NCBI GenBank assembly: GCA_021413595.1
Contig: JAIOQD010000389.1
Location: forward strand, 1-13,655
Source: Bacteroidota bacterium
Lineage (GTDB): Bacteria > Bacteroidota > Bacteroidia > 2-12-FULL-35-15
Direction: 5' to 3'
Length of the DNA stretch: 13,655 nucleotides
Shown here piece after piece: positions 1-7,540 of this stretch (positions within the stretch are counted from its first letter, which is position 1; each line of letters starts with the position of its first letter). Both the position numbers and the translations under genes were made by a program. Below the pieces are notes generated by a model that ran no database searches, was not told where the DNA came from, and worked only from the letters and a program-made list of their open reading frames with translations.

Positions 1-194
1 GCAAGTGTAAATAAAATAAATTTCCATATACGTTTTGATGTAGAAACATCCGGAATCAATTGTTTAACAATGGAAACATCACCATAAGCAGCAATAGCTT
101 TTTTCCTCCATCGGTTAAGCAACCAATAAATAATAATAAACACCGGAACCAAGCTTAGTGCGTATAAAAAATATTTATTTTCTAATTGAAACAT
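1..194 (-). CDS. batB: BatB-like VWA-domain protein, N-terminal part only (runs off the window)
   Basis: The first 64 complete codons are visible; the rest lies beyond the left edge. The peptide begins MFQLENKYFLYALSLVPVFI, followed by a short membrane segment (about residues 10-25) and a basic stretch (NRWRKKA). This is the usual start of Bat-type membrane proteins that carry a periplasm-facing von Willebrand A domain. A second hydrophobic segment starts near residue 57. The MIDAS motif would lie further on and cannot be checked. The call therefore rests on the N-terminal pattern and on position directly downstream of batA in the same orientation, which is the standard batA-batB order. An AGGAG stretch four bases before the ATG is a clear ribosome-binding site, unusual for this phylum. 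The gap to batA is 128 bp and holds a short repeat, so expression may be only partly coupled. VWA identity is inferred. Confidence 0.75.
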   Translation of the reverse strand, partial: MFQLENKYFLYALSLVPVFIIIYWLLNRWRKKAIAAYGDVSIVKQLIPDVSTSKRIWKFILFTL

Positions 195-202
195 CTTACT
201 CC

Positions 203-230
203 TACGAATTTTAACGAATTACGAATCTAC
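203..230. repeat. ACGAATT short tandem repeat, copy 1
   Basis: About three imperfect units of ACGAATT with roughly 8-10 bp spacing lie between batA and batB, ending about 8 bp before the batB start codon. A second array of the same unit in the opposite orientation lies at 2444-2460, so the pair flanks the batA and BatD-like genes. I see nothing else notable in the 195-322 gap. Confidence 0.6.
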
Positions 231-322
231 GTCTGTTGAAAATGATTACAACAATTACTAAAATGATTGCAACGATGTTGTTATATTGTTAAATTGCCTA
301 CTGCTAAATTGTATAATTAATA

Positions 323-1333
323 TTACGATACACTTTTAAATAAGGTATTTTTAAGTAAAAATTCAATTAACAATAGTAGTGCAGCACTAATTGCAAACGG
401 TAAAAAATGTTCTGCTTTATTTGTAAAATTCTTTTCTTCGAAAATAGTTTTTTCCAATCTGTCAATCTCTTTATAAACATTCTTTAACTTATCATTATCA
501 GTTGCACGAAAATATTTCCCCCCGGTCATATCAGCGATCTCACCAAGTGTTTTTTCATCTATGTTAACATCCACATAACCATATTGATAACTCCCATCAG
601 GGTACATTGCCACAGGGGCAAGAGCTTTTCCTATTGTACCTACACCAATAGTATAAACACGAATATTAAAAGCTTTAGCAATTTCTGCGGCTGTTAATGG
701 AGCTACCGAACCTTGATTATTTACTCCATCAGTTAACAAAATCACTACTTTACTTTTTGCATTACTATCTTTCACTCTGGAAACCCCTGTAGCTAATCCA
801 TTACCGATAGCAGTACCATCTTTAACCATGCCTGTTTGTATGCCCGAAAATAAATTTTTAATAACTGCGTGATCCGTGGTTAAAGGACATTGGGTGAAAC
901 TTTCACCACTAAAAATTACCAGGCCGATGCGATCATTAGGCCTGCTATCAATAAAATCCACAGCAACTTCCTTTGCTGCTTCCAAGCGATTTGGTTTAAA
1001 ATCTTTTGCCAACATACTTCCGGAAATATCTAAGGCCATAACTATATCAATTCCTTCTGTTTTAACATCCTTCCAGCTTGAACGTGATTGCGGCCGAGCT
1101 AAAACAACTATCAGTAATGCTATTGAGAAAACACGTAATACAATTAAACTATGGCGTAAATAGATTTTTAATGATTTCCCGATTCCTTCAAATCCTTTTA
1201 CCGAGGAGATCTTTAATTCAGCATTAAATGATTTATTTCTCCAAATATACCAAGTTGCAATTACCGGAATGACCAGTAATAACCAAAGTAATTCTTTGTT
1301 TGCAAAAGTTATATCGTTAAAAAAGTCGAACAT
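323..1333 (-). CDS. batA: BatA, VWA-domain membrane protein of the Bat aerotolerance cluster
   Basis: A 336-residue membrane-anchored von Willebrand A protein. Hydrophobic segments lie near residues 14-31 and 62-80, with a C-terminal one at about 308-327, the usual Bat layout with the VWA domain between them. The metal-ion-dependent adhesion site is intact: DISGS at 102-106, a threonine in DGTAIG near 174, and the aspartate of LLTDG at 202. VWA domains of this type bind a divalent metal and mediate protein contacts. The family was named for Bacteroides aerotolerance and is thought to act in the envelope with a MoxR ATPase chaperone. It follows the BatD-like gene by only 15 bp, implying one transcript. 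Length and motifs are typical. The partner MoxR in this window is broken, so the complex may use a different ATPase or be impaired; that is inference. Confidence 0.93.
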   Translation of the reverse strand: MFDFFNDITFANKELLWLLLVIPVIATWYIWRNKSFNAELKISSVKGFEGIGKSLKIYLRHSLIVLRVFSIALLIVVLARPQSRSSWKDVKTEGIDIVMALDISGSMLAKDFKPNRLEAAKEVAVDFIDSRPNDRIGLVIFSGESFTQCPLTTDHAVIKNLFSGIQTGMVKDGTAIGNGLATGVSRVKDSNAKSKVVILLTDGVNNQGSVAPLTAAEIAKAFNIRVYTIGVGTIGKALAPVAMYPDGSYQYGYVDVNIDEKTLGEIADMTGGKYFRATDNDKLKNVYKEIDRLEKTIFEEKNFTNKAEHFLPFAISAALLLLIEFLLKNTLFKSVS

Positions 1334-1348
1334 TCGTTTTTTCGCTGT

Positions 1349-2365
1349 CTATTTATTTGTGAAAACTATATTTTTATTAGCAGTAGGAATTTCATCCTCC
1401 TTCTTCGTTCCGTTTACGAAATCATAAGCATTACTCAAGCTCATTTCATTTTCATTTGGTAATGGCTGCTCTTTGGCAAACTTTACCAAATCGGCTAAAA
1501 TCAATAGTTTTTTTAATTTCATTTTGCTCTCTTCATCAATTGCCACATTCCGGAAACCATATAGAATCTCATCTGTTGTTTGTTCCAATGCTTGTATTTT
1601 AAAACGATTTTCGATGTATTCACGAATTATTTCAGTTAGCGTAATATGGTAATGCTTTAATTTACCTTCTTGCCATAAATTTTCCTTTTTGAGTTTGTCC
1701 AATTTTTCAAATGCTACAATATGAGCGGGAATATTAGGAGCTTCTACAACTACCATTGGTGGTTTAACTTTTTTGAAATATCTGAGTATATAAATAATAA
1801 GAATGACCACAAGTAGTGCTATCACAGTTCCATATACCACATACATATTATCTTTTATCCAATCTAGAAACGAATAACTCTCATCGTATGGTGGTTTGAT
1901 ATCCTTAATAGCCAAGCTAGTATCAACAGCTATTGTTCCAACAGATAACAATAAAGGCTCCGTAAAAAAAACATTGGTATCATCACTGATCAAAAATTTA
2001 AAAGGAGGTATTGCCCAGTAGCCCGAATCAAAAGAAGTAATGTAAAGTGTTTTTGTTTGAATGAACTGAAATGGATTATTTTTATCTGGAATAACTGTAT
2101 CAATTTTTGACTGCGCAACTACTTCCAATTCTTTTCGAATAGTATCAGTAATTTCGGGCCATTGGATTTTTATTTGTTTTCCATTATCAACCCTGTATTG
2201 AATACTTAATAACAATTTAACCTGCTGCCCGATCCGCATTTCGCTGGTGTCGAGTTTTGCTACAGCCTTTATTTCCTGTGCTTTCGCAGCATAGGAGAAT
2301 AAAAACAGCAATACAATGCTAATTGCAGAAATAAAAGTTAATGTATTTTTTTTTCTTATTCTCAT
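1349..2365 (-). CDS. BatD-like membrane protein between the DUF58 and batA genes
   Basis: A 338-residue protein. An N-terminal hydrophobic stretch (about 9-25) followed by AAKAQ suggests signal peptidase cleavage near residue 29. The exported region up to about 170 is beta-rich, a single membrane segment spans about 174-195, and a basic and acidic cytoplasmic tail follows, including a helical part (KLKHYHITLTEIIREYIENR, 235-254). This architecture, with an Ig-like exported domain, one helix and a cytosolic helical domain, is what I know from BatD-related proteins encoded between DUF58 and batA genes in Bacteroidota. I recognised it by layout and context, not by a catalytic motif; none is visible. 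It is 15 bp upstream of batA. A CGCAAAGA-type repeat ends 5 bp before its start codon and has replaced any normal leader. The full BatD would be expected further downstream of batB, outside the window. Confidence 0.75.
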   Translation of the reverse strand: MRIRKKNTLTFISAISIVLLFLFSYAAKAQEIKAVAKLDTSEMRIGQQVKLLLSIQYRVDNGKQIKIQWPEITDTIRKELEVVAQSKIDTVIPDKNNPFQFIQTKTLYITSFDSGYWAIPPFKFLISDDTNVFFTEPLLLSVGTIAVDTSLAIKDIKPPYDESYSFLDWIKDNMYVVYGTVIALLVVILIIYILRYFKKVKPPMVVVEAPNIPAHIVAFEKLDKLKKENLWQEGKLKHYHITLTEIIREYIENRFKIQALEQTTDEILYGFRNVAIDEESKMKLKKLLILADLVKFAKEQPLPNENEMSLSNAYDFVNGTKKEDEIPTANKNIVFTNK

Positions 2366-2370
2366 TTTTA

Positions 2371-2398
2371 TTTCACGCGAAGGCGCAGAGTCGCAAAG
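2371..2398. repeat. CGCAAAGA-type repeat, single arm
   Basis: One 28-bp copy of the family seen as an inverted pair at 7446-7529 and singly at 12240-12267. It reads as three 8-bp units related to CGCAAAGA after a TTTCAC lead. It lies between the DUF58 and BatD-like genes and ends 5 bp before the latter's start codon. No facing partner arm was found in this gap. Confidence 0.75.
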
Positions 2399-2443
2399 TT
2401 TTTATAATGATAAGCAATTTCTCTTTTTCACAATGTATTACAC

Positions 2444-2460
2444 AAATTCGTAAATTCGTA
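2444..2460. repeat. ACGAATT short tandem repeat, copy 2 (inverted relative to copy 1)
   Basis: Two units of AAATTCGT (reverse complement ACGAATTT) with exact 8-bp period. The orientation is opposite to the array at 203-230. It lies in the 132-bp gap between the DUF58 gene and the BatD-like gene, next to the CGCAAAGA-type arm. Confidence 0.6.
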
Positions 2461-2497
2461 TGTTACCCTAAGCTTGTGGAAGGGAGTTATTTGTATG

Positions 2498-3364
2498 CTA
2501 TCTCCTCTTAAATAAATTCATCAAAGGTTTTATATATGATTCAGCAGTATTAATGTCAGCCGAATCAACCCCGCTTTTATTAAATATTTCTTTTAACGAT
2601 GCTTCTTGTTTTTTTGCTTCAGCATAAAAGTGAACACGAACATTTTTATCTGAAGTATCGATCCATTTCATCGTTCCTGTTTCAGCATCCATAAATTTAA
2701 CCAATCCGATATTAGGTAATTCCATCTCACGCTTGTCGTAAATACGAAGGGCAACCAGATCGTGCTTTTTATTAGCTATTTTTAAAGCATCAATAAAATT
2801 TGTATCGGTGATAAAATCGGATATCACAAAAGCAATACTTCGTTTTTTAATTACGTTGGTTAAATATTTTAACGCTTGTTTTATATCCGTTTTTTTATGT
2901 TCGGGTTTAAATTCAATCAGATCACGAATGATCCTTAAAATATGAGTCTTACCCTTTTTAGGAGGAATAAATTTTTCGATTTTATCAGTGAAAAATATCA
3001 CTCCTATTTTATCATTGTTTTGAATTGCCGAAAAAGCAAGTACCGCGCACAACTCAGTAATTAATTCCTGTTTTAATTGTTTTTGTGTTCCAAATTCCCC
3101 CGATGCACTAACGTCAACTAACAACATAACTGTCATTTCACGTTCTTCTTCAAATATTTTAACATAAGTATTATTGAAGCGAGCTGTTACATTCCAGTCG
3201 ATGGAGCGAATATCATCACCTGCCTGGTATTCACGAACCTCACTAAAAGTCATACCTCTGCCCTTAAAAGCTGTGTGGTATTCTCCAGAAAATAACTGAT
3301 TGGAGAGCCCCCGAGTTTTAATTTCAACCTTTCTTACTTTTTTTAATAATTCACTTGTTTCCAT
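2498..3364 (-). CDS. DUF58-domain protein of the MoxR/Bat cluster
   Basis: A 288-residue soluble protein. The DUF58 signature is clear: GRGMTFSEVREYQAGDDIRS (35-54) followed by IDWNVTARF. A VWA-like fold follows, with DVSAS at 84-88 in the place of the MIDAS motif and ISDF at 181-184 in the place of the second metal-site strand. No membrane segment or signal peptide is seen, so it should be cytosolic. The family nearly always neighbours moxR and VWA genes and is thought to work with the MoxR ATPase in assembling or activating envelope complexes; the molecular activity is not established. It lies between moxR (upstream, broken) and the BatD-like gene. The S23 cassette is inserted 10 bp before its start codon, so its normal co-transcription with moxR may be disturbed. 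Length and motifs are normal. Confidence 0.92.
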   Translation of the reverse strand: METSELLKKVRKVEIKTRGLSNQLFSGEYHTAFKGRGMTFSEVREYQAGDDIRSIDWNVTARFNNTYVKIFEEEREMTVMLLVDVSASGEFGTQKQLKQELITELCAVLAFSAIQNNDKIGVIFFTDKIEKFIPPKKGKTHILRIIRDLIEFKPEHKKTDIKQALKYLTNVIKKRSIAFVISDFITDTNFIDALKIANKKHDLVALRIYDKREMELPNIGLVKFMDAETGTMKWIDTSDKNVRVHFYAEAKKQEASLKEIFNKSGVDSADINTAESYIKPLMNLFKRR

Positions 3365-3374
3365 TATTTTTCAA

Positions 3375-3405
3375 AGGGGACGAGGGACGGCTGGGACGAG
3401 GGGCG
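3375..3405. repeat. Left arm of the GGGACGAG inverted repeat
   Basis: A G-rich tandem repeat with units of GGGACGAG and close variants. Its first 15 bp (AGGGGACGAGGGACG, 3375-3389) are the exact reverse complement of 3975-3989. Base composition is far from the AT-rich surroundings. It starts 10 bp upstream of the DUF58 start codon. Confidence 0.85.
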
Positions 3406-3553
3406 ATCCACTTCTTAAAATACTAATTGAATACGTCTCCAAATGTTACTTTCATTCCTTCTGTTTTTAACCTCGGTGTTTTTTATTGATTAAAATTTTG
3501 TTCCCATTTTAAAAATCTGATGTTGCTTTTTTGGGGGAGAGCCTCCCTCCTTA

Positions 3554-3931
3554 CTATTTTCGACTTTCGTCCTTTTTCTTTTCTTCAAGTGTTTGTATTG
3601 ATCTTGTTAACATTGCAATTATTGAATCTAACTTTTTAATACGTTCAATGATCATAGATTCGCTTAACAAAAATTTACTTTTTTTATACCATCCTTTACT
3701 TTCGCGTGCCGAACCTCTTGATATTCTTAAAAATTGAGGATATTCCTTACCAAAACCTCTTCCATACCCCTCTTCAATGTTTGCTGAAATAGAACCGACA
3801 CAACGAATTAATTGTTTTGAAATTTCTTTTCCTCTGAAATCATTTAACAAAATTTCTGTATCACTCCAACATTCATCCCACAACTCTATTGATAGCTGAT
3901 AAAATATGATTTCATCCAACCTGTCTTTCAT
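3554..3931 (-). CDS. Four-helix-bundle protein, S23 / 23S rRNA intervening-sequence family
   Basis: A 125-residue, almost entirely helical protein. The family hallmarks are SISANIEEGYGRG (47-59) at the second helix, then YPQFLRISRGSARES (64-78) followed by a third helix and a long charged fourth helix ending in EEKKKDESRK. Members form small homopentamers. Some are encoded in intervening sequences of 23S rRNA genes, many are free-standing, and the fold resembles the Avd accessory protein of diversity-generating retroelements. Cellular function is unknown. No signal peptide or membrane segment is present. The gene interrupts a moxR-DUF58 operon and is enclosed by 15-bp inverted repeats, which supports arrival as an insert. 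It lies in the operon's orientation, so it could be read from the upstream promoter. No reverse transcriptase, variable repeat or rRNA gene is nearby. Confidence 0.9.
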   Translation of the reverse strand: MKDRLDEIIFYQLSIELWDECWSDTEILLNDFRGKEISKQLIRCVGSISANIEEGYGRGFGKEYPQFLRISRGSARESKGWYKKSKFLLSESMIIERIKKLDSIIAMLTRSIQTLEEKKKDESRK

Positions 3932-3974
3932 ATCATTATATTGATATTTTCTTTCTCAATTACGTAAGGTCATT

Positions 3975-3989
3975 CGTCCCTCGTCCCCT
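3975..3989. repeat. Right arm of the GGGACGAG inverted repeat
   Basis: CGTCCCTCGTCCCCT, the exact reverse complement of 3375-3389. It lies 6 bp beyond the moxR stop codon, followed on the plus strand by a run of seven T. Confidence 0.85.
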
Positions 3990-3995
3990 CTTTTT

Positions 3996-4767
3996 TTAAG
4001 GTACTTCTACTGTATTTAAAATTTCATTGATGATTATTTCAGTAGTAATGTTTTCTGCTTCCGCTTCGTAAGTTAAACCAATACGATGACGCAATACATC
4101 AGTACAAACAGCACGAACATCTTCGGGAATAACATATCCTCTGCGCTTAATAAATGCGTAGGCCTTAGAAGCCATCGCCAAATTGATACTTGCACGTGGT
4201 GAACCACCAAAATTGATGAGATCGGCAAATTTGTTGAGTAAAACGGTCAACCTGAGCTTCCGGCAAAGGATATGTTCCTTCTTGTTCAATAGGGTTTTGA
4301 GTTGCAAGCACCAAAAATGGGTTTGGCAATTTAAAAGTCTGGTCACCAATGGTAACTTGTTTTTCCTGCATCGCTTCAAGCAAGGCGCTTTGAACCTTTG
4401 CCGGAGCACGGTTTATCTCATCCGCCAAAATAAAATTAGCGAAAATAGGACCTTGCTTCACAGTAAATTCTTCTCTTTTTTGATTATAGATCATAGTACC
4501 GATAACATCGGCAGGTAATAAATCGGGGGTGAACTGAATGCGGCTGAATTGGGCATGAATAGTAGATGCTAATGATTTAATTGCTAATGTTTTTGCCAAA
4601 CCCGGTACACCTTCCAAAAGGATATGACCATTGGATAACAAACCTATTAATAGACGTTCCACCATGTACTTCTGACCTACAATTACTTTGTCCATTTCCA
4701 TGGTTAACAGGTCAACAAAGGCACTCTCTTGTTGAATACGCTCGTTTAATTCTCTAATGTCAGTCAT
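3996..4767 (-). pseudogene. MoxR-type AAA+ ATPase, disrupted by internal deletion and frame change
   Basis: The first 176 residues are a good MoxR ATPase: Walker A GVPGLAKT (53-60), Walker B ILADEINR (113-120), sensor 1 ATQNP (155-159) and EAQVDRF (170-176). Directly after DRF (about 4240) the frame goes astray and stops at 4165. The expected C-terminal end resumes in another frame at about 4235 with FADLINFGGSPRAS, the sensor 2 region, and runs as a normal MoxR tail to the stop at 3996. The two parts total about 255 residues against roughly 330 for the family, so about 75 residues between the arginine-finger region and sensor 2 are missing. Both remaining parts are free of other damage. The product, if made, would be a 200-residue truncated protein without sensor 2. 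MoxR ATPases are thought to act as chaperones for VWA partners such as the Bat proteins encoded downstream. Recent deletion or an assembly error are both possible. Confidence 0.85.
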
Positions 4768-5070
4768 TGTTATATTTAGTTTTATTAGAACTGATTAAAT
4801 ATTATTCGGAAGCAAAAGTAAAAAAAGTCTCATTTTAATACTCTTTTTTGCTGTTAAAAATTGTTAAACTCAAAATGGTTTTCTTTACTTATAATGAGGG
4901 ACATAGCGAATGAACTGGCAAAAAAATGAATATTAAAATTGTACGCTTAAATTATTTATTCCATTGCTGCTACTTTACAATTTCTCTAAACAATGCATTT
5001 TAGTTTTCATTGTGCCAAAAATTTGAAATCACCAATATTTTCACAACCTTTGACAGCCTTAAAAAATTAA
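4768..5070. other. Divergent intergenic region between moxR and the M1 peptidase gene
   Basis: This AT-rich 303-bp gap separates divergent genes and must hold both promoters. On the minus strand a -7 box is listed separately. I found no comparably good TAnnTTTG match for the plus-strand gene. One 25-codon ORF from 4927 has no recognisable features and is not called. No repeat of the families found elsewhere in the window is present here. Confidence 0.5.
4813..4820 (-). promoter_or_regulatory. Candidate -7 box for the moxR-Bat operon
   Basis: Read on the minus strand this is TACTTTTG, matching the Bacteroidota consensus TAnnTTTG. It lies about 45 bp upstream of the moxR start codon, giving a leader of roughly 40 nt. 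No TTG -33 element is seen at the expected distance, so support is moderate. Confidence 0.4.
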
Positions 5071-7400
5071 ATGATGTTTAAAAAATATTTTTTTGTAATT
5101 GGTTTAACACTTGCAATGAGTTCTTGTAAAGTTTTCAAAAAATCGGAAACTGCTAATGGCAACTATCCGGTTGTAAATTTAGACACTGTTGAAACAAGTG
5201 GCAAAACTCCAGAAGTGCCACAATACCAGGCTTCAGCTACTAGAATAAATGACATTATACATACAAAATTAGATGTTAATTTTGACTGGAAAAAACAATA
5301 TTTATATGGCAATGCCACTATAAGGATAAAACCATACTTCTATCCTACATCATTATTAAAGTTGGATGCGCGAGGAATGGAAATTAAAGAAATAGCCCTG
5401 CTTTCTAATACGAATAACAAGTTAAATAACGATACCAAAACAGGGGGGGATGATAAAAAAAATCCATCTGGAAATTATGAAGCAACTTTTTCTGAAACAA
5501 TATCTAAAAAGCCTCTGGAATATACTTATGAGAAAGATATCATTACTATTAAATTAGATAAGGAATATATAAACACAGAAGAATACACAGTTTTTATTGA
5601 TTATGTTTCCAAACCAAACGAATTGAAAAAAGGCGGTGGAAGTGCTGCTATTACAGATGATAAAGGCTTATATTTTATTAATCCTGAAGGGAAAGAAAAA
5701 AACAAACCTCAACAGATCTGGACACAGGGAGAAACACAATCCAGCTCCGTATGGTTTCCTACCATTGATAATCCAAATGAACGGATGACACAGGAAATTT
5801 TCATTACTGTAGATAAAAAATTTGTTACACTGTCGAACGGTGAATTAGTTTTTTCATCCAATAATGAGGATAGCACACGTACCGATTGCTGGCAAATGGA
5901 TTTGCCGCATGCTCCTTATTTGGCAATGATGGCAGTAGGAGAATTTGAAATTGTAAAAGATAAATGGCAGGACAAAGAAGTAAACTACTATATAGAAAAA
6001 GAATATGCGCCCTACACGAAGGATATTTTTGGAAACACACCAGAGATGCTTGAGTTCTTCTCAACTAAATTAGGGGTACCATACGTCTGGAATAAATACT
6101 CTCAAATAATAGTGCGTGACTATGTTTCCGGGGCAATGGAAAATACAACAGCTACCTTGCATGGTGAATTTTTGCAACGAACAGACAGGGAATTATTAGA
6201 TAAAAATTATGAGGATGTAATCTCACACGAGTTGTTTCATCAATGGTTTGGAGATCTGGTTACTTGCGAGTCGTGGAGCAATTTGCCTTTGAACGAATCC
6301 TTTGCAACATACGGTGAATATTTGTGGGAAGAATATAAATATGGTTTGGATGAAGCGGATCTGCATAGCTCCGAATCCGCCCGAGGATATTTTGCTGAAT
6401 CAGAAAGAAAGAAGGTTGTCAAAAGACCCGCCACAAAATTACTATTACTAAAGCCAATGAAACATTTGAATTTGATGTAAATACAAAGCCTGATCTAGTA
6501 AATGTGGATGCTGAGAAAATGCTGTTGTGTACTAAATACGAGCAGAAAACAATTAAAGAATTGGCTTTTCAATACCGAAACGCTCCCCTCTACTTGGATC
6601 GCAGTGAAGCATTGGTTGAACTTACAAAAAATGCCAAAGATTCCTTAGCCTCCGAAATAATTGTGTTGGCAATACAAGATAAATTTTGGAGCATACGTGA
6701 AGATGCTATTAATAATTTGAAAAATATCATACCGGGTCGTGAGAAACAAATAAAAGGCCTTTTAGTGGAGTTGGTAAAAACAGATGAAAAATCAAGTGTG
6801 CGCGCTGCCTCAATTGCTTATTTGTCGGCCTATTATAAAGATGATGATTTACAAGCATTGTATAAAACTGCATTAAATGACAGGGCCTATAGTGTTTCAG
6901 GGGCTTCCTTGGCTGCGATTGCAAAGGTAGATGCAAAGGAAGGAATAAAATTAGCAAAACAATTTGAGAATGAAAAGAGCAATGATGTTCTATTCGCTAT
7001 TGCGGAATTATACGCAAATTATGGTACTGATGAAAACAATTACTTTTTTGTAAAATCGGCAGATAAATTTGCAGGCTTTTCAAAAATCGGTTTTGTAAGT
7101 TTATATGGATTGTATTTGAAAAGGATCACTACTAACGAAATAATCGATTCCGGAATTGAAGTGTTAAAGGGCATTGCAGAAGATGAAAACGCAATTAAAT
7201 GGGTTGCGTTCTATGCAAAAAAATCTATTAAAGACCTAGGGAACATGTATGAAGAAAGAATAAATGAAAACTCATTAAAATTGAAAACATTAAAAGAAAA
7301 AAATCCAGTTGCTCCCGAAATAAAGGATCTGGAAAAACGAATTGAAAATGAAAATGCTCAGAAGCAAAAAATAACAGAAATTTATAATGGGCTAAAGTAA
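5071..7400 (+). pseudogene. M1-family zinc metallopeptidase lipoprotein, disrupted by internal deletion and frame change
   Basis: The N-terminal part (5071-6480) has a lipoprotein signal ending LAMSSC (Cys19), the exopeptidase motif GAMEN (354-358), and zinc site HELFH (386-390) with the third ligand Glu409 in NESF, spaced as in M1 aminopeptidases. At about 6415-6423, after ERKKV, homology breaks off and the frame runs to a stop at 6480. The expected C-terminal region continues in a second frame from about 6420 (KTRHKITITKANETFEFDVN) and through 6504-7400, where a helical-repeat domain ends in a charged coiled coil. The missing piece, which I estimate at 130-160 residues, is where M1 enzymes carry the catalytic tyrosine (Y-x-KG region). 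No such motif is left, so neither fragment should be active. Both parts are otherwise intact. The intact enzyme would trim N-terminal residues from peptides at the envelope. Assembly error is a real alternative to true decay. Confidence 0.87.
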
Positions 7401-7445
7401 TTGCAAAAAAACATTAAGACTTAAGGGAACCTCTAAAAATCATTT

Positions 7446-7529
7446 TTTCACCGCAAAGACGCAGAGTCGCAAAGAAAATAAAAAATAAATCATTACTAAG
7501 CTTAGCGCCTTAGCGTCTTTGCAGTGAAA
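7446..7529. repeat. CGCAAAGA-type inverted repeat pair, possible bidirectional terminator
   Basis: Two 29-bp arms (7446-7474 and 7501-7529) face each other across a 26-bp AT-rich spacer. They match as reverse complements at 24 of 29 positions, including the shared core GCAAAGACGC and outer TTTCAC. Each arm consists of 8-bp units. The pair lies between two convergent genes, where a long stem-loop could stop transcription from both sides. That role is inferred from position. Confidence 0.8.
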
Positions 7530-7540
7530 TTGAGTCCTCC

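Larger units (their letters stand above)
3375..3989. mobile_element. Putative S23-gene cassette bounded by 15-bp inverted repeats
   Basis: A 615-bp segment runs from one exact 15-bp inverted repeat arm (3375-3389) to the other (3975-3989) and contains only the four-helix-bundle gene and flanking non-coding DNA. It occupies the moxR-DUF58 gap almost exactly, starting 6 bp after the moxR stop and ending 10 bp before the DUF58 start in the direction of transcription. Free-standing S23-family genes are common in Bacteroidota, and related genes form intervening sequences in 23S rRNA genes of other bacteria. No transposase is present and I saw no convincing target-site duplication outside the arms. 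Insertion as a unit is an inference from symmetry and position. Alternatively, independent repeats happen to flank the gene. Confidence 0.45.

Noticed and set aside
3554..3931. Part of a diversity-generating retroelement (Avd-like fold)
   Set aside because: No reverse transcriptase, template repeat or variable repeat is present, and the sequence motifs are those of the general S23 family.
3375..3989. Intervening sequence of a 23S rRNA gene
   Set aside because: There is no rRNA sequence on either side; the neighbours are moxR and DUF58 genes.
4183..4518. Plus-strand ORF of 111 codons across the moxR gene
   Set aside because: It is antisense to a clear MoxR coding region and has no recognisable features.
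5071..7400. Programmed frameshift joining the two M1 peptidase frames
   Set aside because: A large conserved segment is missing at the junction, so a simple ribosomal frameshift would not restore the enzyme. No slippery site was seen there.
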